A DNA stretch of 64,000 nucleotides from Cedecea colo (lineage in GTDB: Bacteria > Pseudomonadota > Gammaproteobacteria > Enterobacterales > Enterobacteriaceae), in NCBI RefSeq assembly GCF_011808225.1, contig NZ_SOYS01000013.1:1-64000 (forward strand), read 5' to 3'. The notes under the pieces are model-generated. The model was not told the DNA's origin. It saw nothing but the letters and a program-made list of their open reading frames with translations, and did not search any database. This document shows positions 1 to 9,224 of this stretch, piece by piece. The position numbers and the translations under genes were made by a program. Every line of letters begins with the position of its first letter. Positions within the stretch are counted from its first letter, which is position 1.

Positions 1-206
1 CATGCCAATGGCACTGCCCGGTAGCTAAATGCGGAAAAGATAAGCGCTGAAAGCATCTAAGCGCGAAACTTGCCCCGAGATGAGTTCTCCCTGAGCCTTT
101 AAGGCTCCTGAAGGAACGTTGAAGACGACGACGTTGATAGGCTGGGTGTGTAAGTGCAGCGATGCATTGAGCTAACCAGTACTAATGATCCGTGAGGCTT
201 AACCTT
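1..206 (+). rRNA. rrl: 23S ribosomal RNA, 3' end (partial)
   Basis: This is the last ~206 nt of a 23S rRNA gene, which begins before the window. It carries the conserved 3' domain, including the stretch ending CGTGAGGCTTAACCTT that marks the mature 3' end in enterobacteria. The variable helix near 98-112 differs slightly from E. coli. It is followed by a ~100-nt spacer and 5S, with no tRNA between or after them. The mobB/yihD/srkA neighbourhood is that of E. coli rrnA. Confidence 0.97.
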
Positions 207-310
207 ACAACACCGAAGGTGTTTTGGTGAGAGACGATAATTTGATTTTCAGCTGAATTCCGAGATTAAACATTGATGGTCATGAGAATGACGGTTAATA
301 AAACAGAATA

Positions 311-430
311 TGCCTGGCGGCAACAGCGCGGTGGTCCCACCTGACCCCATGCCGAACTCAGAAGTGAAACGCCGTAGCGCCGATGGTAGTGTGGGGTCTC
401 CCCATGCGAGAGTAGGGAACTGCCAGGCTC
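311..430 (+). rRNA. rrf: 5S ribosomal RNA
   Basis: This 120-nt segment starts TGCCTGGCGGC and ends TGCCAGGC plus two bases, so the terminal helix I is visible. It is almost identical to E. coli 5S, including the loop region CCGAACTCAGAAGTGAAAC. The exact 3' end (428-430) is set by analogy. It is cotranscribed with the upstream 23S. Confidence 0.97.
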
Positions 431-443
431 CAAATCAGTGACA

Positions 444-471
444 GGCCCTGCACGCAAGTGCAGGGCCTTTT
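444..471 (+). terminator. rRNA operon terminator
   Basis: A perfect 10-bp GC-rich stem (GGCCCTGCAC / GTGCAGGGCC) with a GCAA tetraloop is followed by TTTT. It lies 14 nt after 5S, as expected for the rrn operon end, and protects the convergent mobB gene. Confidence 0.93.
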
Positions 472-517
472 GCTGTCTGCGTTTTAACAAAAAACCTGCT
501 ATCAAAGCAGGTCATAT

Positions 518-1024
518 CTATTTTTGTAGCCATTCACTAATAAAATCAGCGATCTCGTTGGGTGAATTAATATCCAGAACGGGTACTTTCTGCGCTTTTA
601 TGCTTATATCACAAGCAACGGCGATAACGTGCGTGTCGATTTCTAACTCTTCAACGCTGTGCGAAACACCTTCTCTATAGAGCAGGATTTTAGGGACTTC
701 TTCATGCTTAAAACCCTCCACCAGTATCAGGTCCAGTGAAGAAGCGTCCATTCGGCTTGCGAGCCTGTGTAGATCTAATTCGGGTTCTTCCGGGGTTTCG
801 GTCATCAATGCCCAACGTTTTTGGCTGACTACCATAGTCTGCGCCGCGCCCGCTTTACGCAGTTCGTAGCTGTCTTTCCCTGGTTTATCAACATCCATAT
901 CGTGGTGGGTATGTTTTATCAGACCAGGGCGAATCCCCCTTTCAATAAGCAAGGGGATAAGCTGTTTTAAAAGCGTTGTTTTTCCCGTGCCGCTCCACGC
1001 AGCGAAGGCCAGCAGAGGGACCAT
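518..1024 (-). CDS. mobB: Molybdopterin-guanine dinucleotide biosynthesis adaptor MobB
   Basis: This 168-aa GTP-binding protein assists MobA in attaching GMP to molybdopterin to form the MGD cofactor of molybdoenzymes in the cytosol. A Walker A/P-loop WSGTGKTT sits within the first ~20 residues, followed by the family stretch GLIKHTHHDMDVDKPGKDS and by LVEGFKHE. An ATG at 1039 lies inside mobA. I chose the ATG at 1024, which shares one base with the mobA stop (TAATG), has a GGGAG purine run upstream and gives the usual protein start MVPLLAF. Translational coupling to mobA is likely. Confidence 0.95.
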   Translation of the reverse strand: MVPLLAFAAWSGTGKTTLLKQLIPLLIERGIRPGLIKHTHHDMDVDKPGKDSYELRKAGAAQTMVVSQKRWALMTETPEEPELDLHRLASRMDASSLDLILVEGFKHEEVPKILLYREGVSHSVEELEIDTHVIAVACDISIKAQKVPVLDINSPNEIADFISEWLQK

Positions 1025-1605
1025 TATTGCTTCTCCCACTGGGTGAGATCTTCAGGTGAGTTTACGTTGATGAAGTTTTGCTGCTGATAGGGAAAAATAA
1101 CAGCATGACCGCCTGCCCCACGCAGAAAAACCATTACGCGCCGTTCGCCTGCCGCCAGGTAACTTTCAAGTGGCAACGCCAGACTCCGGTGAATAAGCAC
1201 AATGGTGGGATGATCTCGCTCGCCATCATTTACCCAAACGGCAGGATATTGCCCCCGTGCTTTCCAAAGCCGGGCCGCAAGATCCTCCGGAATCATTGGC
1301 GTATCACAGGGGCAGAACAGAAACCATTCATTATCCAGCTCCTGCATCGCCGACAACATCCCTGCCAGGGGACCGGGATAATCTGGCAGAACGTCTTTCA
1401 GGATCTTTAGCCCGGAAAGCTGATATTTTTCAAGATTCCGGTTTGCGCTAATCGCCAGGTTAGCGACCTGCGGTGCGAGCCTGTTTATAACATGCTCGAA
1501 CAGCGGTAGCCCATTTAACATTACCAGCCCCTTGTCCTGCCCGCCCATTCTTGTCGCTCGCCCACCGGCCAGAATAACCCCTGCTACTTCTGTTAAATAT
1601 CTCAC
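1024..1605 (-). CDS. mobA: Molybdenum cofactor guanylyltransferase MobA
   Basis: This enzyme transfers GMP from GTP to Mo-molybdopterin, giving the MGD cofactor used by nitrate, DMSO, TMAO and formate-dehydrogenase enzymes. The N-terminal nucleotide-binding signature [18 protein letters not shown] and a central [10 protein letters not shown] (metal/GTP binding) are present. The first ATG of the frame (1779) lies inside the divergent yihD gene, so it is not credible. A GTG at 1605 has an AGAGG Shine-Dalgarno 8 nt upstream and gives 193 aa, essentially the E. coli length. The gene is first in a mobA-mobB operon that runs toward the rRNA terminator. Confidence 0.94.
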   Translation of the reverse strand: MRYLTEVAGVILAGGRATRMGGQDKGLVMLNGLPLFEHVINRLAPQVANLAISANRNLEKYQLSGLKILKDVLPDYPGPLAGMLSAMQELDNEWFLFCPCDTPMIPEDLAARLWKARGQYPAVWVNDGERDHPTIVLIHRSLALPLESYLAAGERRVMVFLRGAGGHAVIFPYQQQNFINVNSPEDLTQWEKQ

Positions 1606-1677
1606 TAATATCGCCTCTTTTATTGTGGGTTTGAGCCTGCTAACGTGTGATATCTCGCAATTGAAAGGAGCACTACC

Positions 1678-1947
1678 ATGAAATATAAGCGTCTTAACGA
1701 ACTGCTCGAGCTGCTTCAGCCAGCATGGCAAAAAGAACCGGATCTCAATCTGCTTCAATTTTTGCAGAAACTCGCTCAAGAGTCAGGCTATACCGGCGAA
1801 TTGGCCGATCTCACTGACGATGTGCTGATCTATCACCTGAAAATGCGAGATTCAGAAAAAGATGCCGTTATTCCGGGCATTAAGAAAGATTACGAAGAAG
1901 ATTTTAAAACCGCTCTGTTGCGCGCGCGTGGAGTAATTAAAGAGTAA
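1678..1947 (+). CDS. yihD: Conserved protein YihD (DUF1040)
   Basis: This is a small soluble 89-aa protein with the same length and sequence pattern as enterobacterial YihD. It starts [14 protein letters not shown] and is rich in Lys/Glu/Leu helices, with no signal peptide or membrane segment. Its molecular function is not established. A GAAAGGAG Shine-Dalgarno precedes the ATG. It is divergent from mobA and lies just upstream of srkA-dsbA, as in E. coli. Confidence 0.93.
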   Translation: MKYKRLNELLELLQPAWQKEPDLNLLQFLQKLAQESGYTGELADLTDDVLIYHLKMRDSEKDAVIPGIKKDYEEDFKTALLRARGVIKE

Positions 1948-2023
1948 AAGGTTGTAAGCCTGACCACTTAAGCGGCTACGAAATGTTATCCTGAATTATT
2001 CGTATCTACTGCCGGTTGCCTGG

Positions 2024-3010
2024 ATGACAGACAGCGCTTTTAATTTTCAAACTCTACATCCGGATACCATCATGGATGCCCTTTTTGAACAGGGTATACG
2101 GGTGGATTCCGGGCTGACTCCTTTAAATAGCTTTGAGAACCGCGTCTACCAGTTTCAGGATGAGGATCGCAAACGTTATGTGGTGAAGTTTTATCGTCCT
2201 CACCGTTGGTCCGCTGAGCAGATTGAAGAAGAACATCAGTACGCTATCGAGCTACTGGCTGATGAGGTTCCGGTCGCCGCTCCCCTTTCTTATTCCGGTA
2301 AGACCTTACTGCGACAGCAGGGGTTTATGTTTGCGGTTTTCCCAAGCCTGGGCGGGCGACAGTACGAAACCGATAATATCGATCAGATGGAGTGGGTTGG
2401 CCGTTATCTTGGTCGCATCCATCAGACCGGACGCCGTAAGCGCTTTGAGAAGCGGCCGGCTATCGGACTTGCTGAATATCTGCATGAACCGCGCGTCTTG
2501 TTTGAGCAAACGTCCCTGGTCCCGGCCGCATTAAAGCCCGCTTTCCTTAAAGCGACGGACGCTTTAATTGCGGAGGTAGAACTTCGCTGGCACGATAGAT
2601 TCGATTCTTTGCGCTTACACGGTGACTGCCATCCCGGCAATATACTCTGGCGAGACGGGCCCCTGTTCGTCGATCTTGATGATGCCCGTAATGGCCCAGC
2701 TATTCAGGATATCTGGATGCTGCTTAATGGTGATAAAGCCGAACAGCGTATGCAGCTTGAAACAGTAATCGAAGCTTATGAAGAGTTCACTCCTTTCGAA
2801 TCAGACGAAATTGCCCTCATCGAACCTTTACGGGCAATGCGTATGGTTTATTATCTCGCGTGGATTATGAGACGCTGGGATGATCCCGCTTTTCCCAGAA
2901 ATTTTCCCTGGATTCATGAGGAAGATTACTGGCGGAGACAGACTGCAACTTTCACAGAGCAGGTCCGGGTTCTACGCGAACCCCCATTAAAATTAACGCC
3001 AATGTATTAG
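2024..3010 (+). CDS. srkA: Stress response kinase SrkA (RdoA/YihE)
   Basis: This 328-aa Ser/Thr protein kinase of the aminoglycoside-phosphotransferase/choline-kinase fold counteracts stress-induced, MazEF-linked death. The catalytic loop LHGDCHPGNILW (about residues 199-210) carries the catalytic Asp and the metal-ligand Asn. FVDLDDARNGP just after it carries the Mg-binding Asp. The length equals the E. coli protein. dsbA begins 27 nt downstream, so they form the known srkA-dsbA operon linked to the Cpx envelope-stress response; dsbA should also have its own promoter, as in E. coli. Confidence 0.95.
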   Translation: MTDSAFNFQTLHPDTIMDALFEQGIRVDSGLTPLNSFENRVYQFQDEDRKRYVVKFYRPHRWSAEQIEEEHQYAIELLADEVPVAAPLSYSGKTLLRQQGFMFAVFPSLGGRQYETDNIDQMEWVGRYLGRIHQTGRRKRFEKRPAIGLAEYLHEPRVLFEQTSLVPAALKPAFLKATDALIAEVELRWHDRFDSLRLHGDCHPGNILWRDGPLFVDLDDARNGPAIQDIWMLLNGDKAEQRMQLETVIEAYEEFTPFESDEIALIEPLRAMRMVYYLAWIMRRWDDPAFPRNFPWIHEEDYWRRQTATFTEQVRVLREPPLKLTPMY

Positions 3011-3037
3011 TCAGTATTATTCAGGAGAAAGTGGATT

Positions 3038-3661
3038 ATGAAAAAGATTTGGCTGGCACTAGCGGGTATGATTCTGGCATTCAGTGCCTCGGCAGCCCAG
3101 TTCACCGATGGTAAAGAGTACGTTACCCTCGATAAACCCGTCGCAGGCGAACCACAAGTGCTGGAGTTTTTCTCTTTCTATTGCCCGCACTGCTACCAGT
3201 TCGAAGAAGTGCTTCATGTCTCTGATACCGTAAAGAAAAAGCTGCCGGAAGGCACAAAAATGACTAAGTATCATGTTGAGTTCCTGGGCCCGCTGGGCAA
3301 GGATCTGACTCAGGCATGGGCCGTTGCAATGGCGCTTGGCGTGGAAGATAAAATTACCGCTCCTATGTTTGAAGCCGTGCAAAAAACGCAAACTGTACAG
3401 AATGTTGCGGATATCCGTAAAGTGTTCGTCGATGCGGGAGTAAAAGCGGAAGAGTACGACGCAGCCTGGAACAGCTTTGTAGTGAAATCTATGGTTGCCC
3501 AGCAAGAGAAAGCTGCCGCCGATCTGCAGCTGCAGGGTGTACCGGCCATCTTTGTTAATGGCAAGTACCAGCTGAATCCGCAGGGTATGGATACCAGCAG
3601 TATGGATGCAATGGTTAAGCAATATGCTGATGTAACCAAATTCCTGCTAGAGAAAAAATAA
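3038..3661 (+). CDS. dsbA: Thiol:disulfide oxidoreductase DsbA
   Basis: DsbA is the periplasmic oxidase that introduces disulfides into exported proteins and is re-oxidised by DsbB. The 207-aa precursor has a classical signal peptide ([19 protein letters not shown], then AQF). The thioredoxin-fold active site is [10 protein letters not shown], with the strongly oxidising CPHC motif, and the cis-Pro loop [11 protein letters not shown] lies near the C-terminus. It follows srkA in an operon and is closed by a strong terminator. No lineage-specific change is evident. Confidence 0.98.
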   Translation: MKKIWLALAGMILAFSASAAQFTDGKEYVTLDKPVAGEPQVLEFFSFYCPHCYQFEEVLHVSDTVKKKLPEGTKMTKYHVEFLGPLGKDLTQAWAVAMALGVEDKITAPMFEAVQKTQTVQNVADIRKVFVDAGVKAEEYDAAWNSFVVKSMVAQQEKAAADLQLQGVPAIFVNGKYQLNPQGMDTSSMDAMVKQYADVTKFLLEKK

Positions 3662-3665
3662 AGAA

Positions 3666-3695
3666 AAAGCCGGTCACTGACCGGCTTTCTTTTTT
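3666..3695 (+). terminator. dsbA terminator
   Basis: A 10-bp stem AAAGCCGGTC / GACCGGCTTT with a 3-nt loop and a T-rich tail begins 5 nt after the dsbA stop. It ends the srkA-dsbA operon. Confidence 0.93.
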
Positions 3696-4007
3696 GTAGC
3701 ATGCTGCTCAGTAGAACATTTTTCTTATGCCAGAGCGCATCGATTCATGTCTGAAAGCGATGTTCGAAGCTTTCGTTATCGATCTACTCGTCGAGTAAAT
3801 CTTTCTCAATCTTTACCAGCGATACGCGCGCCGCAATCCTCGTCATTTTCCCGGCTAACAGGCCATAAAACGGAGAAGCTATGTTTCCCGGATAGCAAAG
3901 CGTAACATTCAAGGGCTTATCAATAGGTTTGCGAAACAGCACGCATATAATCAAGATATAAGAATAACTTTCAGGCGGTTATGCAAACGAAATGAGGAAT
4001 CAAGGTA

Positions 4008-4145
4008 ATGAGCGGAGAATTTTATCAGCGTTTAACGCCAGAGCTTACGCAAAAAGCCGCAGCCTTCTCTAACCTCGATATATTTTTCCAGCAAATATCC
4101 GCAGCTTATAGCATAAATCGTTTTTATATCCACATTACACGATAA
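4008..4145 (+). CDS. Possible small ORF of 45 aa, unknown function
   Basis: This is an open frame starting MSGEFYQRLTPELTQ and ending HITR. It is soluble-looking, with mixed charge and no membrane segment or signal. AGG lies too close to the ATG to be a good Shine-Dalgarno, and GAGG lies ~10 nt upstream. I do not recognise a family. It could be a young or decayed gene left where yihG stands in E. coli, or chance. Support is weak: length and codon pattern only. Confidence 0.25.
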   Translation: MSGEFYQRLTPELTQKAAAFSNLDIFFQQISAAYSINRFYIHITR

Positions 4146-4267
4146 CGGAATCCTTTATGCTACTGCGGATAAATATTTAGGTAACTTGTTGATGTAAAAA
4201 AGAATATATCGTGGTGATTAAAGTAATTACTTCTGGATATTAGTTAGTTATAAAAATATACACAAAG

Positions 4268-4276
4268 TTATCCACA
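4268..4276 (+). promoter_or_regulatory. DnaA box upstream of polA
   Basis: TTATCCACA is an exact match to the strong DnaA box consensus, about 130 bp upstream of the polA start codon. DnaA has been reported to stimulate polA expression in E. coli, so a regulatory role is plausible. No second perfect box is seen nearby, so this is not an origin. Confidence 0.6.
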
Positions 4277-4408
4277 ATCTCCGTCTTGCGTAAGATCTCG
4301 CGATTCCATAAAACTTTTTGCCTAATCTGTCCCAAAAGCTCATGTTTTTGGCCAGGCTATGGCATCCTTTAGCTATAAATTTAAATCCCAGGTATGGAAC
4401 GGAACACT

Positions 4409-7195
4409 ATGGTTCAGATTGCGCAAAATCCGCTTATTCTTGTCGATGGCTCATCTTATCTTTATCGGGCCTGGCACGCCTTTCCTCCTCTGACTAACAG
4501 TCGGGGCGAACCAACAGGTGCGATGTACGGCGTGCTCAATATGTTGCGCAGTCTGTTGATGCAGTATCAGCCGACGCATGCCGCCGTGGTTTTTGATGCG
4601 AAGGGTAAAACTTTTCGTGATGAATTATTTGAACACTATAAATCCCATCGCCCACCGATGCCGGACGATCTACGTGCTCAAATCGAGCCTCTTCATGCCA
4701 TGGTTAAAGCTATGGGTCTGCCGTTACTGGCAGTTTCAGGCGTAGAGGCAGACGACGTGATAGGCACTCTGGCTCTGGAAGCCGGAAAAGCAGGGCGGCC
4801 AGTGCTTATTAGCACCGGCGATAAAGACATGGCTCAGCTAGTGACGCCGGGCGTTACCCTCATTAACACCATGACTAACACTATCCTGGGTCCTGAGGAA
4901 GTTTGTACCAAATACGGCGTGCCGCCAGAGCTTATTATCGACTTCCTTGCCCTGATGGGTGATTCTTCAGATAACATTCCCGGCGTTCCTGGCGTCGGTG
5001 AGAAAACGGCCCAGGCTCTTTTGCAGGGGCTGGGCGGGCTGGATGCTCTCTATGCCAACCCGGAAAAAATCGCCGATCTCAGCTTCCGCGGTGCAAAAAC
5101 CATGGCAGCGAAGCTTGAGCAAAACAAAGAGGTGGCGTACCTCTCGTATCAACTTGCGACGATCAAAACGGATGTTGAACTGGAACTGTCCAGTGAACAA
5201 CTCGAAGTCCAGCAGCCCGCGGCAGAAGAGTTAATCGACCTGTTTAAGCACTACGAGTTCAAACGCTGGACAACAGACGTCGAAGCCGGTACATGGCTAC
5301 AGGCGAAGGGTGCTAAAGCCGCCGCGAAGCCGCAAAAAACGATTGAGATTGCAGTCGAACCTGAAGAAGAAGCCAGCGCGCTTTCTTATGAAAACTACGT
5401 CACTATTCTTGATGAGAAAGTTCTCCAGGAGTGGATCGCCCGCCTGAAGAAAGCGCCATATTTTGCATTCGATACTGAAACAGACAGCCTGGACAATGTC
5501 AGCGCCAATCTGGTTGGCCTCTCTTTTGCCACAGAGCCGGGCGTTGCTTGCTATATCCCGGTTGCGCATGACTATATCGACGCGCCGGACCAGCTTTCTC
5601 TTGAGCGCGTGCTTGAGCTACTCAGGCCGCTGCTGGAAGACGAAAAGGCCCTGAAAGTTGGCCAGAACCTGAAGTTTGACCGCGGGATCGTCGGCAACTA
5701 TGGCATTGAGCTGCGCGGTATCGCGTTTGATACCATGCTGGAATCTTACATTCTGGACAGCGTGGCGGGTCGTCATGATATGGACAGTCTTTCCAGCCGC
5801 TGGCTTAAGCACAAGACCATTACTTTTGAAGAAATCGCCGGAAAAGGTAAAAAACAGCTGACCTTCAACCAGATCGATCTGGAGCAGGCCGGGCGCTATG
5901 CTGCGGAAGACGCGGACGTCACGCTGCAATTGCACCTGAAAATGTGGCCGGAACTCGAAAAAAGCGAAGGCCCGCTTAATATCTTTAAGAATGTTGAAAT
6001 GCCGCTGGTGCCGGTGCTGTCGCGTATCGAACGTAACGGCGTGAAGATCGATCCGGCTGTTTTACATACGCATTCTGAACAGCTTACCAAACGCCTTGCC
6101 GAGTTGGAGATTAAAGCGCATGAGATTGCTGGCGAGGCGTTTAATCTTTCTTCTCCGAAACAGCTACAAACTATTCTTTTTGAAAAACAGGGCATTAAGC
6201 CGCTGAAGAAAACACCAGGCGGGGCGCCATCCACCTCTGAGGAAGTGCTTGGGGAACTGGCGCTTGATTATCCGCTGCCGAAAGTAATCCTCGAGCACCG
6301 GGGGCTTGCGAAGCTGAAATCGACCTATACCGATAAACTGCCGCTGATGATTAACCCGAAAACCGGACGTGTGCATACTTCTTATCATCAGGCCGTCGCG
6401 GCGACGGGGCGTTTGTCATCAACCGATCCGAACCTGCAAAACATTCCGGTGCGTAACGAAGAAGGGCGCCGTATTCGCCAGGCGTTTATTGCACCAGAAG
6501 ATTGTGTGATTGTTTCCGCTGACTACTCGCAGATTGAACTGCGTATTATGGCGCACCTTTCCCGCGATAAAGGCCTGTTGACCGCTTTTGCCCAAGGCAA
6601 AGATATTCACCGCGCAACGGCGGCAGAGGTCTTCGGTCTGCCGTTAGAAAGCGTTTCAGGTGAACAGCGTCGCAGCGCGAAAGCGATTAACTTCGGCCTG
6701 ATTTATGGCATGAGCGCTTTCGGTCTGTCGCGCCAGCTCAATATTCCGCGTAAAGAGTCCCAGAAGTATATGGATCTCTACTTTGAGCGTTACCCGGGCG
6801 TGCTGGGTTACATGGAGCGCACGCGAGCTCAGGCCAAAGAGAAAGGCTACGTTGAAACCCTTGATGGCCGTCGTTTGTACCTGCCGGATATCAATTCCAG
6901 CAATGCTGCACGCCGTGCAGGCGCCGAACGCGCAGCGATTAACGCCCCGATGCAGGGAACTGCGGCAGACATCATCAAACGGGCTATGATCGCCGTGGAT
7001 GCATGGCTGGAAAAAGATAAGCCGCGCGTGAAAATGATCATGCAGGTTCACGATGAACTGGTGTTTGAGGTGCATAAAGATGACGTTGAAGCCGTGTCCG
7101 GAAAGATTCGCGAACTCATGGAAGGCAGCATGAAGCTGGACGTTCCGTTGCTGGTTGAGGTGGGCTGCGGTGCAAACTGGGATGAAGCGCATTAA
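4409..7195 (+). CDS. polA: DNA polymerase I
   Basis: PolA carries out Okazaki-fragment maturation (5' nuclease plus gap filling) and repair synthesis. It has 928 aa with three domains: the 5'-3' exonuclease/FEN domain (1-~320; [45 protein letters not shown]), the 3'-5' proofreading domain (~325-520; [10 protein letters not shown] with the two metal-binding acids), and the polymerase domain (~525-928). The polymerase domain shows [27 protein letters not shown] and [11 protein letters not shown]. An ATG five codons earlier (4394) is possible, but 4409 gives the family start MVQIAQNP and the exact E. coli length. Spot 42 follows. Confidence 0.98.
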   Translation: MVQIAQNPLILVDGSSYLYRAWHAFPPLTNSRGEPTGAMYGVLNMLRSLLMQYQPTHAAVVFDAKGKTFRDELFEHYKSHRPPMPDDLRAQIEPLHAMVKAMGLPLLAVSGVEADDVIGTLALEAGKAGRPVLISTGDKDMAQLVTPGVTLINTMTNTILGPEEVCTKYGVPPELIIDFLALMGDSSDNIPGVPGVGEKTAQALLQGLGGLDALYANPEKIADLSFRGAKTMAAKLEQNKEVAYLSYQLATIKTDVELELSSEQLEVQQPAAEELIDLFKHYEFKRWTTDVEAGTWLQAKGAKAAAKPQKTIEIAVEPEEEASALSYENYVTILDEKVLQEWIARLKKAPYFAFDTETDSLDNVSANLVGLSFATEPGVACYIPVAHDYIDAPDQLSLERVLELLRPLLEDEKALKVGQNLKFDRGIVGNYGIELRGIAFDTMLESYILDSVAGRHDMDSLSSRWLKHKTITFEEIAGKGKKQLTFNQIDLEQAGRYAAEDADVTLQLHLKMWPELEKSEGPLNIFKNVEMPLVPVLSRIERNGVKIDPAVLHTHSEQLTKRLAELEIKAHEIAGEAFNLSSPKQLQTILFEKQGIKPLKKTPGGAPSTSEEVLGELALDYPLPKVILEHRGLAKLKSTYTDKLPLMINPKTGRVHTSYHQAVAATGRLSSTDPNLQNIPVRNEEGRRIRQAFIAPEDCVIVSADYSQIELRIMAHLSRDKGLLTAFAQGKDIHRATAAEVFGLPLESVSGEQRRSAKAINFGLIYGMSAFGLSRQLNIPRKESQKYMDLYFERYPGVLGYMERTRAQAKEKGYVETLDGRRLYLPDINSSNAARRAGAERAAINAPMQGTAADIIKRAMIAVDAWLEKDKPRVKMIMQVHDELVFEVHKDDVEAVSGKIRELMEGSMKLDVPLLVEVGCGANWDEAH

Positions 7196-7342
7196 TACAT
7201 CAGGATCGGCATCATTTTTTTGTAACTAAGCAACATAAGACATAGCTTTTTGTGATGATGGTTCAAGAACGGTATGCAAATAGTGAAAAAAAACTACAAA
7301 AAATGCTTTTTCACGCGGATAAAAAGGAGTAGAGTTATTTGC

Positions 7343-7451
7343 GTAGGGTACAGAGGTAAGATGTTCTATCTTTCAGACCTTTTACTTCACGTAATCGGAT
7401 TTGGCTGAATATTTTAGCCGCCCCAGTCAGTAATGACTGGGGCGTTTTTTA
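7343..7451 (+). ncRNA. spf: Spot 42 small regulatory RNA
   Basis: This 109-nt sRNA starts GTAGGGTACAGAGGTAAG and ends in the terminator GCCCCAGTCAGTAATGACTGGGGC plus T-tract. As far as I can recall it is identical to E. coli Spot 42, and it sits in the same place between polA and engB. Spot 42 is an Hfq-dependent repressor of galK and many catabolic mRNAs and is itself repressed by cAMP-CRP. A TGTGATGATGGTTCA-like element ~95 nt upstream is a possible CRP site. Confidence 0.97.
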
Positions 7452-7467
7452 TTGGGCGCGATCCAAT

Positions 7468-7496
7468 AAAAAAGACGGGCTAACCCGTCTTTTTTT
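7468..7496 (-). terminator. Bidirectional terminator between spf and engB
   Basis: The stem AAAAAAGACGGG / CCCGTCTTTTTT with a CTAA loop has A/T runs on both sides, so it can act in both directions. It overlaps the engB stop codon at 7495-7497 by two bases. Confidence 0.85.
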
Positions 7497-8127
7497 ACTC
7501 TTCGGCGGCCTCTTCAACCGCAGGTACAATATCGTTAAACCAGCTATCCAGCTTCTGACGCAGTTTATCGACGCCAGTTTTCTTCAGTGACGAAAAAGCT
7601 TCAACTTCGATATCCCCACCGAAAGACACAGCGGCTGTACGTACCATGTTGAGCTGTGCTTTACGCGCGCCCGTTGCCAGCTTATCTGCTTTAGTTAACA
7701 GCAGCATCACCTGAATATTGCTCGCCACGGCCCACTGAATCATCTGCTGATCGAGATCCTTAAGCGGATGGCGAATATCCATCAGCACCACAAGGCCCTT
7801 CAGGCTATTGCGCTTTTGCAGGTATTCGCCCAGCGCGCGCTGCCATTTAATTTTTACTTCTTCCGGCACTTCTGCATAGCCATAGCCTGGTAAATCCACC
7901 AGACGTTTACCCTCAGCAACCTCAAACAGGTTGATAAGCTGCGTACGTCCAGGCGTTTTACTGGTACGTGCCAGGGCTTTCTGGTTCGTCAGCGTATTTA
8001 ATGCGCTCGATTTCCCCGCGTTAGAGCGGCCTGCGAAAGCAACCTCAACGCCGGTATCAGAAGGTAAATGGCGAATATCCGGTGCGCTAAGCACGAAGTG
8101 AGTCAGTTGATAGTTCCAGTTTGTCAA
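7495..8127 (-). CDS. engB: Ribosome biogenesis GTPase EngB (YihA/YsxC)
   Basis: This essential TrmE-Era-EngA-family GTPase is needed for cell division and late 50S assembly. It has G1 [10 protein letters not shown]2 TPGRTQ, G3 DLPGYGYA and G4 TKAD. The first ATG (8199) would add 24 unmatched residues. The TTG at 8127 has a GGAG motif upstream and gives 210 aa starting [12 protein letters not shown], which is the E. coli length and start. It is monocistronic, opposite to spf and csrC. Confidence 0.94.
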   Translation of the reverse strand: MTNWNYQLTHFVLSAPDIRHLPSDTGVEVAFAGRSNAGKSSALNTLTNQKALARTSKTPGRTQLINLFEVAEGKRLVDLPGYGYAEVPEEVKIKWQRALGEYLQKRNSLKGLVVLMDIRHPLKDLDQQMIQWAVASNIQVMLLLTKADKLATGARKAQLNMVRTAAVSFGGDIEVEAFSSLKKTGVDKLRQKLDSWFNDIVPAVEEAAEE

Positions 8128-8394
8128 AAGGTTGTCTCCGTCAGGATGAGCATTAAGGGGATTATACCTGAACGTGCAGAAAAGACCGTGTTTCTCCACG
8201 GGTGCAGATATTCCCCAACCAAACGTAGGACATCAGCCATCGCTGGTGGCAGATATTGCAGTGTCTTTCAAAAGCATCTTTTACAAATGCCATTAAATAA
8301 CAAGAGATTGAATATCAGCTCCTGGTAAATAAAGAACTTAAGTAAAACTATAGCCTTGTTGTTTTTGTGGTTAAGCGTAAAGTGGCTAATACAG
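8128..8394. other. engB-csrC divergent intergenic region
   Basis: About 265 bp holding the divergent promoters of engB (minus) and csrC (plus). A GGCTAATAC -10-like element at 8384-8392 fits a csrC start near 8395-8398. No gene is seen. Confidence 0.5.
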
Positions 8395-8630
8395 GAAAGG
8401 GAGCCAGAAAGGACAACAACTCAGAATGAGGATTCAGGAACGTCAGGATGACGAAGAACCAGGAAAAGCCAGGAGGCGACGTCTGGAGAGGCGGTAAAAG
8501 GATAAAGGACACGACATGGAAAGTTGCTTGCGAAGGAGAGACAGGGCGTCGAGCGCAGACAAGGATTGTGTGACCCGGAAGGGTTGTGAAACAAGAAAAA
8601 AGGCGACAGGTTAATCTGCCGCCTTTTTTC
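8395..8630 (+). ncRNA. csrC: CsrC small RNA (CsrA-sequestering)
   Basis: This segment contains about fifteen GGA trinucleotides, many as AGGA or CAGGA, in a purine-rich background. It ends in a terminator (stem GGCGACAGG.. / ..CTGCCGCC then TTTTTT at 8615-8629) and in the same TTTGCTTGCTTTCTGCTAG run-out as E. coli csrC. Its place between engB and yihI also matches. CsrC titrates CsrA and so relieves translational control of glycogen, biofilm and motility genes. The body is divergent from E. coli; only the GGA repeats and terminator are well conserved. The 5' end is approximate. Confidence 0.9.
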
Positions 8631-8697
8631 TTTGCTTGCTTTCTGCTAGATTCCGCCGCAATTCTATACTGAATAAAATGGCTTAAGACAACTCACC

Positions 8698-9213
8698 ATG
8701 AAGCAACAGAACTCAGCATCACAAGGCAGCAAACCGGCGAAAGTTCGTCGTAAATCGCGCGAAGAGATAGATCAGGAAGCCCGCGACCGTAAACGCCAGA
8801 AAAAACACCGGGGCCATTCTGCCGGTAGCCGTGCTAACGGCGCCAGTCAGGCGCAGAGCGGCAAAGGCGCCGGGCAGCCGAAGGATCCGCGTATTGGCAG
8901 CAAAAAACCTGTCGCTCTGGGCGTTACTGAAGCCCCAGCCGCGAAGCCAAAACAGCACAAACCGAAGAGCGAGAAACCTATGCTAACACCACAGGACGAG
9001 CTGGATATGCTGGAGAACGATGAGCGCCTGGACGCGCTGCTGGAACGCCTTGAAGAAGGTGAGACGTTAACCGCCGAGGAGCAATCCTGGGTTAACGAAA
9101 AGCTCGACCGTATTGATGCGCTGATGGAACAACTCGGCATTGCTTATGATGACGATGAAGAAGAAGAAGATAAAGGCGACGACTTAATGCGCCTGTTGAA
9201 AGGTGGCAACTAG
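8698..9213 (+). CDS. yihI: Der GTPase-activating protein YihI
   Basis: YihI stimulates the GTPase Der (EngA) in 50S assembly. It has 171 aa. The first ~100 residues are highly basic and disordered ([20 protein letters not shown]). The C-terminal half is acidic and helical ([20 protein letters not shown], then a [12 protein letters not shown] patch), which is the typical charge layout of this family. It is the first gene of a run yihI, small ORF, hemN with tight spacing. Confidence 0.94.
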   Translation: MKQQNSASQGSKPAKVRRKSREEIDQEARDRKRQKKHRGHSAGSRANGASQAQSGKGAGQPKDPRIGSKKPVALGVTEAPAAKPKQHKPKSEKPMLTPQDELDMLENDERLDALLERLEEGETLTAEEQSWVNEKLDRIDALMEQLGIAYDDDEEEEDKGDDLMRLLKGGN

Positions 9214-9224
9214 CGATTACTCCC

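Larger units (their letters stand above)
3696..4408. other. Intergenic region between dsbA and polA
   Basis: About 710 bp without a recognisable gene. E. coli carries the acyltransferase gene yihG here, and I see no trace of it. The segment is AT-rich and contains one 45-codon reading frame (4008-4145) and a perfect DnaA box (4268-4276). The polA promoter must lie at its right end, but I do not see a strong -35/-10 pair. Confidence 0.6.

Noticed and set aside
266-505. 79-codon minus-strand frame over the 5S rRNA
   Set aside because: It overlaps a structural RNA and its terminator; the translation reflects rRNA sequence.
1606-1779. N-terminal extension of mobA to an ATG at 1779
   Set aside because: The extension lies antisense to yihD and has no homology to MobA; the GTG at 1605 with a good Shine-Dalgarno gives the normal protein.
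3059-3622. 187-codon minus-strand frame across dsbA
   Set aside because: Lies wholly inside dsbA in antisense, with unusual composition and no upstream signal.
8068-8328. 86-codon plus-strand frame over the engB start and upstream region
   Set aside because: Half is antisense to engB, the ribosome site is poor, and the rest lies in the engB-csrC promoter region.
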